A stretch of 33,720 nucleotides of DNA from CAYUBI01 sp964443005 (GTDB lineage Bacteria > Margulisbacteria > Riflemargulisbacteria > GWF2-35-9 > CAYUBI01), in the NCBI GenBank assembly GCA_964443005.1, contig CAYUBI010000008.1, forward strand, positions 1 through 33,720. The letters run 5' to 3'. Position numbers and translations under genes: made by a program. The notes beneath the pieces are model-generated. The model was not told where the DNA came from and ran no database searches. It was given only the letters and a program-made list of their open reading frames with translations. Numbering within the stretch: the first letter of the stretch is position 1; each line of letters opens with the position of its first letter. This document shows, piece by piece, positions 25,193 to 33,133 of this stretch.

Positions 25193-26440
25193 TTGCGATT
25201 TATAGCCGACTTTCATACACATTCTCATTTTTCAATAGCAACCAGCAAGCAGCTAACGCCTGCGCAGCTAGATTTTTGGGCGCGGCTAAAAGGCATTCAT
25301 GTTGTTGGTACTGGAGATTGTTTTCATCCAGGGTGGCTTAAAGAAATCAAAGATAACTTTGAAATTGCTGACAATGGACTCTTGCGATTAAAGCCAGAAC
25401 TAAGAATTCCCTTTGGCCCGCAATCAACTGTTTTTTTTATGTTAACCGGCGAAGTTAGCACCATATATAAAAAAGCTGGAAAAGTTCGTAAAATTCATTC
25501 TATTTGCGTTTTTCCTACATTTAAAGCTGTTGAACAAGTACAGTCTCGTTTAGCAACTATAGGTAACATCGAAGCAGATGGACGGCCAATTCTTCGGCTA
25601 GACGCCAAACTTTTACTGGAATATGTACTTCATAGTGCATCACATGCGTTTATAATTCCTGCGCATATTTGGACTCCGTGGTTTTCAGTTTTAGGCTCCA
25701 AGTCTGGCTTTGATTGCTTTGAAGATTGTTATGATGAACTGACCCATCATATTTTTGCTATTGAAACTGGATTATCCAGCGATCCACCCATGAATCGTCT
25801 TTGTAGCTTTTTAGATCAATTTCGTTTAGTTTCTAATTCAGATGCGCATTCACCAGAAAAACTAGGGAGAGAAGCCAATATATTTGATACTGAACTGAGT
25901 TACTCTGGAATTTATTCTGCATTAAAAGAAGACAAAGGTTTTTTAGGAACCATCGAATTTTTTCCTCAAGAAGGAAAATATTATGAAGATGGTCACCGGA
26001 ATTGTCATGTGCACTTTAATCCACTAGAAACCAGAAAACATCATGGTTTATGTCCTAACTGTGGTAAACCACTGACCGTTGGCGTTTTATATCGAGTCAC
26101 AGAACTGGCAGATCGATCTACTGTGCCACTCAATCAGTTTCATCAATCTTTTCAGTCCATTACTCCACTTATGGAAGTATTGGCACAAGCAGCTGGGTTA
26201 AAAAGCACATCTGGGAAAGCAGTTCAAAAAACCTATCATTCACTAATTTCTAGCCTAGGTCCCGAATTTGATATTCTTTTAGTATTGCCTCTAGATCAAA
26301 TTGAAACCTACGGCGGCAAACACTTAGCCAAAGGCATTGAACGTTTAAGGCAAGGCAAAGTAACCATCAACGCAGGATATGATGGTGTATTTGGTTCTGT
26401 TTGCGTTTTTGAAGACAAGCAAATAATAAAAACTAATTGA
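25193..26440 (+). CDS. Endonuclease Q family protein (PHP-domain DNA repair nuclease)
   Basis: The 415-residue protein starts at TTG 25193, four bases after the kinase stop, with FIADFHTHSHFSIATSK, a PHP-domain metal-binding motif. Further EndoQ hallmarks are VVGTGDCFHPGWLKEI, IPAHIWTPWFSVLGSKSGFD, ETGLSSDPPMNR, LVSNSDAHSPEKLGREANIF, and a zinc module: a Cys-x-His near CHVHFNPLETRKHHG followed by CPNC. EndoQ cleaves 5' to deaminated bases (uracil, hypoxanthine, xanthine) and abasic sites; it is known from Thermococcales and some bacteria. The start codon and lack of a good ribosome binding site suggest coupling to the kinase. The last eight bases overlap the convergent nqrF. Confidence 0.87.
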   Translation: MRFIADFHTHSHFSIATSKQLTPAQLDFWARLKGIHVVGTGDCFHPGWLKEIKDNFEIADNGLLRLKPELRIPFGPQSTVFFMLTGEVSTIYKKAGKVRKIHSICVFPTFKAVEQVQSRLATIGNIEADGRPILRLDAKLLLEYVLHSASHAFIIPAHIWTPWFSVLGSKSGFDCFEDCYDELTHHIFAIETGLSSDPPMNRLCSFLDQFRLVSNSDAHSPEKLGREANIFDTELSYSGIYSALKEDKGFLGTIEFFPQEGKYYEDGHRNCHVHFNPLETRKHHGLCPNCGKPLTVGVLYRVTELADRSTVPLNQFHQSFQSITPLMEVLAQAAGLKSTSGKAVQKTYHSLISSLGPEFDILLVLPLDQIETYGGKHLAKGIERLRQGKVTINAGYDGVFGSVCVFEDKQIIKTN

Positions 26441-27647
26441 ACGGATCACTACAAATGTTTGCTGCAGGAATTCCTGCATCTATTAACATCTTCGTAACTG
26501 CAGTCATCATTAGCAACGGCCCACAAATATAATAATCGACTTCCGTAGGTGTTGGATGCAACAAAACATACTCTGTATAGATATGCTCGTTGAGTAATCC
26601 TATGCGTCCATTCCATGAGTCGTTAACAATAGGTTCAGAAATAACTGGATAATAGGAAAAGTTGTTTTTTTGTATAGCGAATGCCTCAAATTCATTAGCA
26701 TATACTAAATCCTGTTGACTACGCGCTCCTTGCCATAAAGAAATCGGAGGATTCACATCAGTTGCTAGGAATAACTCTTGCAAATGACTGCGAATAGCTG
26801 CAATCCCAACGCCACCTGCAATATAACAACATTCTCGTTGGGTATTTTTTATCAAAAAATTACCAAATGGGCCTGTAAATTCGAGCAAGCTACCAACTTC
26901 AAGCAAAAAAAGATACGAAGAACCAACACCTGGTTGACCTAATTTTTGGAGAGGCAGTGCAAGTCGAATAATCAGCGATATTTCAGTTGTAACTGCTGCT
27001 GCATTAGCTAACGAATATGCACGAGAAACTGCCTCGTCACAGCATACCTTCTTAGCCAGCAAGCCCTGCTGTTCCCATTCGTGGCTAAACGATTTTTCTA
27101 ATTTTATATCTAAAAAACTAGCAGAATATGCAGGAATATCTAGTTGAATATATTGTCCACTAAGAAATGGAAATGGATGATGGTTTATTAATTCCAGCGT
27201 CAATTCTTTAATAAATGGAGCTAAAAATTTTGAGTGCTTAATTTTTGCTTGATAATGTTGGGCATGCAAAACTGAAGAGGATAACGTTAAGTGAAGCGTA
27301 TCGATTACCTTTAGCTGACAGGCTAAGCGCAGCTGCTGTTTCTGTTGTAAGCGAGTCAACATCGCGTCTTCTATGGCTAGAAAAGGCCCTGCACCTGAGG
27401 TAATTATGCACGTACACATTCCGCAAGTCCCTTTGCCTCCGCAAGCTGATGGCAAAAATATTTTTTGCTCTGCAAGCGTACATAGTAGCGATTCCCCAAC
27501 ATTAACAGTAAAGGTTGTTGCTGGTTGATCATTAATTACAAGTTTGCATTGTTGTTCTGGCACAAGCCAAAATTGAAGCAAAAAAATAAATATAACAAAA
27601 CTAAAAATGATAAGCGTAAACAACACAATACCCACAATATAAATCAT
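26433..27647 (-). CDS. nqrF: Na+-translocating NADH:quinone reductase subunit F
   Basis: NqrF is the NADH-oxidising entry point. The 404-residue protein has an N-terminal membrane helix (IVGIVLFTLIIFSFVIFIFL), a [2Fe-2S] ferredoxin domain with Cys69, Cys75, Cys78 and Cys110 (SACGGKGTCGMCTC ... LRLACQLKV), an FAD domain with RAYSLANAA, and an NADH domain with GGVGIAAIRS and YYICGPLLMM. This domain order is NqrF, not RnfB, and shows the cluster is Nqr. ATG 27647 is three bases after the nqrE stop. It is the last gene of the operon; its stop lies inside the end of the convergent endonuclease gene. Confidence 0.96.
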   Translation of the reverse strand: MIYIVGIVLFTLIIFSFVIFIFLLQFWLVPEQQCKLVINDQPATTFTVNVGESLLCTLAEQKIFLPSACGGKGTCGMCTCIITSGAGPFLAIEDAMLTRLQQKQQLRLACQLKVIDTLHLTLSSSVLHAQHYQAKIKHSKFLAPFIKELTLELINHHPFPFLSGQYIQLDIPAYSASFLDIKLEKSFSHEWEQQGLLAKKVCCDEAVSRAYSLANAAAVTTEISLIIRLALPLQKLGQPGVGSSYLFLLEVGSLLEFTGPFGNFLIKNTQRECCYIAGGVGIAAIRSHLQELFLATDVNPPISLWQGARSQQDLVYANEFEAFAIQKNNFSYYPVISEPIVNDSWNGRIGLLNEHIYTEYVLLHPTPTEVDYYICGPLLMMTAVTKMLIDAGIPAANICSDPFN

Positions 27648-27650
27648 GTG

Positions 27651-28262
27651 TTAACTGCCTATTCCCGAAAACAGCATAAATGCCATAGAAATTAATCCCA
27701 TGATAATCATTGTAATTCCAAAACCACGCAGCCCCTTAGGTACATCACTATATTCTAATTTTTTACGAATTGCTGCCATCGCAACAATTGCTAGCGTCCA
27801 ACCTATTCCTGCGCTTATTCCATAAACCTGCGCTTCACTATAAGTATACTGCCGCTGAACTGTAAACAAAGACACACCTAATATGGCACAATTAGCAGCA
27901 ATAAGTGGCAAAAATATACCGAGTGATGAAGACAACACAGGAAGATATCGCTCAATAATCATTTCAGCGCTATGAGTTAACGTAGCAATAGCAGCCATAA
28001 AAACAACAAGCTCTAAAAAACTAAAATCAATAGAAGAAAACCCCATCCAGCTTAAAGCACCAGGGCCCAACAAAAAGTGATGAATTAACCAATTCATTGG
28101 AGTAGCAATAGCCATTACAAATGTCACAGAAAGCCCAAGAAAAAAAGCAGTGCGCAGCGATTTTGAACAGGCTATAAAGGAACACATGCCTAAAAAAGAG
28201 GCTAAAGCAATATTATTTACAAAAATGGAAGAAATCGCTAAATTGAGTAAATGGCTCATCAT
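27651..28262 (-). CDS. nqrE: Na+-NQR membrane subunit E
   Basis: The 203-residue protein has about six membrane helices. Both cluster Cys of the subunit are kept: Cys27 in SFLGMCSFIACSKSL and Cys125 in LPLIAANCAILGVSLF. Other family marks are the acidic residue in THSAEMIIERYLPVL, ISAGIGWTLAIVAMAAIRKK, and the NqrE-specific YSDVPKGLRGFGI. With NqrD it forms the inverted-repeat pair that holds the intramembrane [2Fe-2S] cluster. It overlaps nqrD by ATGA (28262-28259). Confidence 0.96.
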   Translation of the reverse strand: MMSHLLNLAISSIFVNNIALASFLGMCSFIACSKSLRTAFFLGLSVTFVMAIATPMNWLIHHFLLGPGALSWMGFSSIDFSFLELVVFMAAIATLTHSAEMIIERYLPVLSSSLGIFLPLIAANCAILGVSLFTVQRQYTYSEAQVYGISAGIGWTLAIVAMAAIRKKLEYSDVPKGLRGFGITMIIMGLISMAFMLFSGIGS

Positions 28263-28879
28263 TCAGGCCCTTGAATGATGCTGCGCTGTAACCATACCAA
28301 TAAACCGATAACAATAAATCCACCTGGAGCCATTAGTAACAAATTAATCGGTTCAATACCAATGATTGCGAACCAAGAAGGCAACACATGAAATCCAAGA
28401 ATTGTTCCAAAGCCAAATAGTTCTCGGATACTAGCAACTATCAATAAAACGCTACCATATCCGATTCCATTGCCAAGCCCATCAAGTAATGATGGCAACA
28501 CAGGATGATGCAAAGCAAAACCTTCTACACGAGCCATGACCAACGTATTGGTAACAATCAAACCTACGAAAATCGATAATTGCTTGCTAATTGAAAAAGC
28601 AAAGGCTTGCAAAAGTTGATCAACAAAAATGACAAATGTTGCAATAATAATAAGTTCGATAATTATTCGTATATTGCGCGGAATCCATTGCCGAAGCAGT
28701 GAAACAATTCCATTAGATCCAATGAGTACGAATGTTAAAGAAATCGCCATAATAATTGCAGTTTTAAGCTGCATGGTTACAGCAAGTGCAGAACAAATCC
28801 CCATAATTTGACACGTTACTGGATTTTGTTTCCATATTGAGCGTGTGAATGTTTTTAGGAGCGGCGATGGATATTTCAT
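28259..28879 (-). CDS. nqrD: Na+-NQR membrane subunit D, with one cluster Cys replaced by Thr
   Basis: The 206-residue subunit aligns along its length with known NqrD: CQIMGICSALAVTMQLKTAI, RIIIELIIIATFVIFVDQLL, SKQLSIFVGLIVTNTLVMAR, and PSLLDGLGNGIGYGSVLL. Cys29 is conserved in MGICSALAV. The second expected Cys (112, in the canonical TNCxVMxR) is Thr112 here: codon ACG in TNTLVMAR. An extra Cys23 lies six residues before Cys29. Asp133, of the Na+-linked DGxGNG motif, is kept. ATG 28879 overlaps the nqrC stop by ATGA. Confidence 0.95.
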   Translation of the reverse strand: MKYPSPLLKTFTRSIWKQNPVTCQIMGICSALAVTMQLKTAIIMAISLTFVLIGSNGIVSLLRQWIPRNIRIIIELIIIATFVIFVDQLLQAFAFSISKQLSIFVGLIVTNTLVMARVEGFALHHPVLPSLLDGLGNGIGYGSVLLIVASIRELFGFGTILGFHVLPSWFAIIGIEPINLLLMAPGGFIVIGLLVWLQRSIIQGPE

Positions 28880-29529
28880 TTTACCGATTTTTCGTTTAAA
28901 AAAGACTCGTACTTCGTTACAAGAGATTTGAACCCAAGCGTAATTGCTTTTCCTGTTAACGTTGCACCCGTTATTCCATCTACGTAGTTAGCTCTGCTTT
29001 CACTTAACAGCAAATCATGTACATGTCCCTTTGATACCATGATTCCAACCATCATGCCTTCGTGATCTCTCAAATGTTTTCCGACAAAATTGTCTGAAAA
29101 AGCAGCAGATTGAATTTCTGCACCAAGTCCTGGCGTTTCACTATGACGACTAACAGTAAAACCAAGAATAGTATTTTTATCAGATTGAACGCCAATATAA
29201 CCTTGTATTTCGCCCCATACACCTTGAATAGCAAAAGGCATTACAAACCCAATGATGTGATTATTGTCAGTTACAATATTAAACAATAACAGCTTATCAA
29301 AAGTAGCTGACCTTCGAATATGGTCAGAAAACAATTTCTCACTATCAATTCGTGATAATTGCGCTGTTGATTTGACTAGGCCTGCAGCTATAAGTATGTG
29401 ACGATGTTGCTCGTTAAGCCGATTACGTTCATGAAACGGCTGAAGTGCTGTAAACGCAAGCAACAACAAACTGCTACAAACACAACATAAAACAATTACA
29501 AACAAAATTGCTTTATAATTACCCAGCAT
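28876..29529 (-). CDS. nqrC: Na+-NQR subunit C (covalent FMN)
   Basis: A periplasmic flavoprotein anchored by one N-terminal helix (ILFVIVLCCVCSSLLLLAFT). The FMN-binding motif is DGITGATLTGKAI, with the attached Thr at residue 190 when counted from ATG 29529. Also typical are GVWGEIQGYIGVQSDKNTIL and HSETPGLGAEI. The frame is open to a TTG at 29586, but ATG 29529 begins directly before the membrane helix and overlaps nqrB by only 11 bases. At 217 residues it is shorter than well-known NqrC, about 257; the difference is in the periplasmic domain. Confidence 0.93.
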   Translation of the reverse strand: MLGNYKAILFVIVLCCVCSSLLLLAFTALQPFHERNRLNEQHRHILIAAGLVKSTAQLSRIDSEKLFSDHIRRSATFDKLLLFNIVTDNNHIIGFVMPFAIQGVWGEIQGYIGVQSDKNTILGFTVSRHSETPGLGAEIQSAAFSDNFVGKHLRDHEGMMVGIMVSKGHVHDLLLSESRANYVDGITGATLTGKAITLGFKSLVTKYESFLNEKSVK

Positions 29530-30709
29530 TTTTGATACGTCTTTTCTTTCGAAACCATTGAGAAATAACATCAAATAACGGTGCAAACAAATTCATAAGC
29601 AAAATAACCAACATAGTAGATTCTGTATATGCAGAATTAAAACAACGAGCAATTACAACGAATAAGCCAATTAGAAATCCATACACCCACTGTGCTTCTG
29701 GAACGCCGGGTGCAGTCACTGGGTCTGTGGCCATAAATATAAGACCAAAAGCAAATCCACCGATCATAATATGCGTCAGAGGTGCCATTGAAAATATGGG
29801 TGCAGACTCAGCTGTGGACAAAAAACTAAAAACAAAGGCAGTACAGATCAGTCCGCCAAGTCCACCCAAAACAATACGATAACTTGCAATACCTGTTAAT
29901 AACAGCAATGCCGCACCTAATAAAATACATAAAAAAGATGTTTCACCAATACTTCCTACATGTAAACCGAAAAACAACTCCCTAAACCCATAACCTGCTT
30001 GAGATAATACTCGCTCAACAATCAGTGGGGCTTCTGCAAGCTTGGCTATTGCCAGCGGAGTAGCATGTGTGACTGCATCTGTAACCGAACTTTTTGCTTG
30101 TACTAATGCTGTCCAAACCGCATCACCCGACATTCTGGCTGGAAAAGAAAAAAACAAAAAAGCACGACCCACTAAAGCTGGATTCATAAAATTTCGACCG
30201 GTTCCGCCAAAAATTTCTTTTCCAATAACAATGCCAACAGTCATACCTAAGGCTACCTGCCATAATGGAATCGAAGGCGGCAATATCAGTGGAAAAATAA
30301 GACCCGTAACTAAAAATCCTTCACTAATTTCGCGACGACGAACTACAGCAAAAAGTATCTCCCAAAAGCCACCGACACTATACGATACAGCAATAATAGG
30401 AAATACAATCCATGCACCACGAATCCACACTGAAACAGCTGAAAAATGTGCTTGTTGCAATGCTAAACTATGATATCCAGCATTATATATACCAAATATC
30501 GTTGCAGGCAGCAAAGCAAGCACAACAATAGTCATGATTCGTTTCAGATCTAGATAGTCTCGAACTGCAGGAGCTTTTTGTGTAATTGTTGGAAAAACAA
30601 ACAAAAAGGAGGCCACTGCTTCGTATAGCGGAAATAGCCGTGAAAATTGGCCTGACGGTTCAAATAATTTTCTCTGTAAGCATAACCATGAAAATAAGCG
30701 ACTCTTCAT
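29519..30709 (-). CDS. nqrB: Na+-NQR membrane subunit B (covalent FMN)
   Basis: The start ATG 30709 forms an ATGA overlap with nqrA and gives an N-terminus (KSRLFSWLCLQRKLFEPSGQ) matching known NqrB. A second in-frame ATG at 30727 would add six residues. The 396-residue protein keeps VRDYLDLKRIMTIVVLALLP, GGFWEILFAVVRRREISEGF then LVTGLIFPLILPPSIPLWQV, GKEIFGGTGRNFMNPALVGR, and the FMN site DAVTHATPLAIAK, where the canonical SGAT appears as THAT. The C-terminus retains the acidic NLFAPLFDVISQW linked to Na+ transport. Confidence 0.95.
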   Translation of the reverse strand: MKSRLFSWLCLQRKLFEPSGQFSRLFPLYEAVASFLFVFPTITQKAPAVRDYLDLKRIMTIVVLALLPATIFGIYNAGYHSLALQQAHFSAVSVWIRGAWIVFPIIAVSYSVGGFWEILFAVVRRREISEGFLVTGLIFPLILPPSIPLWQVALGMTVGIVIGKEIFGGTGRNFMNPALVGRAFLFFSFPARMSGDAVWTALVQAKSSVTDAVTHATPLAIAKLAEAPLIVERVLSQAGYGFRELFFGLHVGSIGETSFLCILLGAALLLLTGIASYRIVLGGLGGLICTAFVFSFLSTAESAPIFSMAPLTHIMIGGFAFGLIFMATDPVTAPGVPEAQWVYGFLIGLFVVIARCFNSAYTESTMLVILLMNLFAPLFDVISQWFRKKRRIKNAG

Positions 30710-32046
30710 AAGTCTTTGATTTCCCATGATTTTTTGGCTTGTTTGAATATCTCGCCTATCTCAATTTTGCACGGACACGCAAACGTGCATAAACCACAAG
30801 CACAACAATCTAGCAAGCCACTATCAATGGCCTCGTCTAAATGATTTAAAAGAATTGCTTTATACAAAAATTGAGGAAGAAGGTTCACCGGACAAATGGC
30901 ACTACATAATCCACAATTTATACATGCTCGCTCTATACCATGCATTCCAGTCGTCATTAGCAATGGTTTTAAATTCAATTTAGATAAAAAAGCTTTTGAA
31001 AAACTTGCACATTGCTTTCCGAGCCTCATAAAGCCTAGAAATTGCGGTGAATTCTCTTCTGGCAATACAATAACTGAAGTTTCTTCCCTTTTTAAAAAGC
31101 AGTCACGAGTCACTGAGCGTCCGCGAAATAATCCGCCTGCAATATACCGTGCTGATATATCAAGCGGCTGCTTGTCGAATAATACTGAAACTGGCGCACC
31201 ATAACGCGTTTGAACAAAAGCAGTTATCAAAGACGCTGGCCCACCAACACCAACCAGAACCTCGGTTGGATAACGGCCTGTTAACAAAAAACGCCCCATT
31301 GCAAGAACATCCGTGCCTGAAATAATCCATGACTGGTTATCTTGAATCGTTTTTCGAGTGTGAAAATTTGTAACAACAGCATCACCTGCTGGATAATTTC
31401 CAGAAATACGATGAGTAACTATTTTGGAAAGTTCATTGTTTAATAATGGATTAGTGGTATACGCAGTTACAATCACACGATTATTTGCTAATTTTTTAAC
31501 AATCTCAATTCCAAACAGCAACGCATTAATTTGGCCACAAAGATAATGATGTGAACTAGGACAAAAAGGCTCATTACTATCTAACGAAATAATGACTCGT
31601 TGCGGAATAGTTTCGGGAAAAGGAATTTGCTGATAAGGAAGCTGTTTAAAACATGCCCATAATCCGCTTTCAATTAATCGCTGACGCAGAATTTGTCGAT
31701 CTAATGACATTAAGTCAGCTGCCTTTATGGCTGGAAATTCTACAAAAGCTTCTTTTTTATCAAGAGAAATAATCAGTTGCTCAATAATATTGCGAGCTCC
31801 ATATACAATTTCAGAAAGAATCCCTGTTCCAGGTGAAACTAATTTAATAAACGGCCGTTGTTTATCTGTCACAACTACAGCACCGGTTTTTACAAAATCG
31901 CCTTTTTCAATAGCTAATAAAGGATGAAAATCGCCAAGGCTGTCCCATTGTATTGCAATATGCGCAGGCTGCTGAGCCTGAATAATTTCACCTACTGGAT
32001 AACCAGAAATATGAGGCGCAAACCCTTTTCGCGAAACTAGGTTCAC
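30706..32046 (-). CDS. nqrA: Na+-NQR subunit A carrying two RnfC-like [4Fe-4S] motifs
   Basis: The 446-residue protein follows NqrA, not RnfC, over its body: RKGFAPHISGYPVGEI, LAIEKGDFVKTGAVVVTDKQ, LIESGLWACFKQLPYQQIPF, NYPAGDAVVTNFHTRK, and SGTDVLAMGRFLLTGRYPTE then VLVGVGGPAS. The glycine-rich flavin motif of RnfC is absent. The C-terminus differs from canonical NqrA: Cys375-x2-378-x2-381-x3-385-Pro and Cys414-x2-417-x2-420-x3-424-Pro are complete ferredoxin-type motifs, while canonical NqrA keeps only a remnant (CTFVCPGKYEYG). The start is GTG 32046, ten bases after the AI-2E gene stop, with a weak AGGGTG upstream. It is the first nqr gene. Confidence 0.93.
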   Translation of the reverse strand: MNLVSRKGFAPHISGYPVGEIIQAQQPAHIAIQWDSLGDFHPLLAIEKGDFVKTGAVVVTDKQRPFIKLVSPGTGILSEIVYGARNIIEQLIISLDKKEAFVEFPAIKAADLMSLDRQILRQRLIESGLWACFKQLPYQQIPFPETIPQRVIISLDSNEPFCPSSHHYLCGQINALLFGIEIVKKLANNRVIVTAYTTNPLLNNELSKIVTHRISGNYPAGDAVVTNFHTRKTIQDNQSWIISGTDVLAMGRFLLTGRYPTEVLVGVGGPASLITAFVQTRYGAPVSVLFDKQPLDISARYIAGGLFRGRSVTRDCFLKREETSVIVLPEENSPQFLGFMRLGKQCASFSKAFLSKLNLKPLLMTTGMHGIERACINCGLCSAICPVNLLPQFLYKAILLNHLDEAIDSGLLDCCACGLCTFACPCKIEIGEIFKQAKKSWEIKDL

Positions 32047-32056
32047 GATAATCTAA

Positions 32057-33133
32057 TCACCCTAACCGTTGTTTTTTTTGAAATTCTCGCCAAAATTTAA
32101 TTTCTTCGTAAATAGACGCAATAGCAACTTGAGTCATTGTTGCTATAGGAACTGCTAGCAACATGCCTAAAACACCCCCAATTTTTCCACCAACAATAAC
32201 TGCAAACATAATCAGCAACGGATGCATATCAACACTTTTTCCTAAAACTAAGGGCTGAACAAACATGTTATCAATAAACTGAATCAAAGCAAATAATATA
32301 ATAATTGGCAAAATTAAATTAAGTGAGCCATATTGAAAAACTGATATCAATATCGCAGGAATTGCACCCGCAACTGGACCGACGTAAGGAATAAGATTAG
32401 CTAATCCAGCAAACGCGCCAATTGCCCAAAAATAATTGACATGCAAAAGCCATAATCCAAGAAAGGACAACACCCCCACAACAGACGCTTCTAAAAATTG
32501 ACCACTCACATATCCGCTCAATTGTTTATTAAAGCGAAACGTTAAATTAATATATAACTCAAAATATTTATTAGGGATTAATTCATAAATGAATCGTTTT
32601 AATTTATGTGCATCCAGCAAATAAAAAAAAGTAATAAAAGGTAATACTGCCAAAATAGAAACAATACTAAAAATTTGCGAAACCATATTTGGCAAATTGC
32701 TAACCAAATTAGAGGCATAGGTTGTAACATAACCTTCTATTTTTTCAATAATATTTTTATCTTTTATCATTGCCATTTGCTTAGGATAAGCTTTTTCTAA
32801 ATCTGTATATGTATTTTTGACCATTTTTGTATATCGCGGAAGGTTTTGTTGAAAAGCACTAACAGAATTAATTGTTTTAGGAATTACAGTTACAATCACT
32901 ACAAGAATCAGAGCAAAAAAAAGAACAAAAAACAATGAAATGGCGTGTATTCGTTTAATATGCAAACGATTCGATATTACATCAATTAATGGACTAATCA
33001 GATAAGCTAAAATAGCTGAAATAAAAAAAGGCAACAAAATATCATAAAAATAATTCACTAAAAAATAAATTCCCAAAATACAGACAATAACAATGAGTAA
33101 TCGCTGAAACGTAGACAAAGAAACCATAGTCAT
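32057..33133 (-). CDS. AI-2E family transporter (TqsA/PerM-type permease)
   Basis: The 358-residue protein has about eight hydrophobic segments and the family layout: YDILLPFFISAILAYLISPL, RIHAISLFFVLFFALILVVI, the amphipathic middle, LPFITFFYLLDAHKLKRFIY, YVSGQFLEASVVGVLSFLGL, FAGLANLIPYVGPVAGAIPA, and LGMLLAVPIATMTQVAIASI. Members include an AI-2 exporter, cation/proton antiporters and proteins of unknown substrate. It overlaps the upstream cyclic-nucleotide-binding gene by ATGA and is followed by nqrA after ten bases, which places it in the sodium-pump operon. A Na+/H+ antiport role would fit, but that is inference. Confidence 0.88.
   Translation of the reverse strand: MTMVSLSTFQRLLIVIVCILGIYFLVNYFYDILLPFFISAILAYLISPLIDVISNRLHIKRIHAISLFFVLFFALILVVIVTVIPKTINSVSAFQQNLPRYTKMVKNTYTDLEKAYPKQMAMIKDKNIIEKIEGYVTTYASNLVSNLPNMVSQIFSIVSILAVLPFITFFYLLDAHKLKRFIYELIPNKYFELYINLTFRFNKQLSGYVSGQFLEASVVGVLSFLGLWLLHVNYFWAIGAFAGLANLIPYVGPVAGAIPAILISVFQYGSLNLILPIIILFALIQFIDNMFVQPLVLGKSVDMHPLLIMFAVIVGGKIGGVLGMLLAVPIATMTQVAIASIYEEIKFWREFQKKQRLG

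Noticed and set aside
29530..29586. TTG start giving nqrC 19 extra residues.
   Set aside because: It would overlap nqrB by 68 bases, has no ribosome binding site and adds a charged segment before the membrane helix; ATG 29529 is a better fit.
26433..32046. Reading the operon as a standard Rnf complex because of the iron-sulfur C-terminus of the first subunit.
   Set aside because: The first subunit lacks the RnfC flavin motif and follows NqrA throughout. The last gene is a NADH/FAD/[2Fe-2S] NqrF, no RnfB is present, and the fifth gene has the NqrE-specific YSDVPKGLRG.
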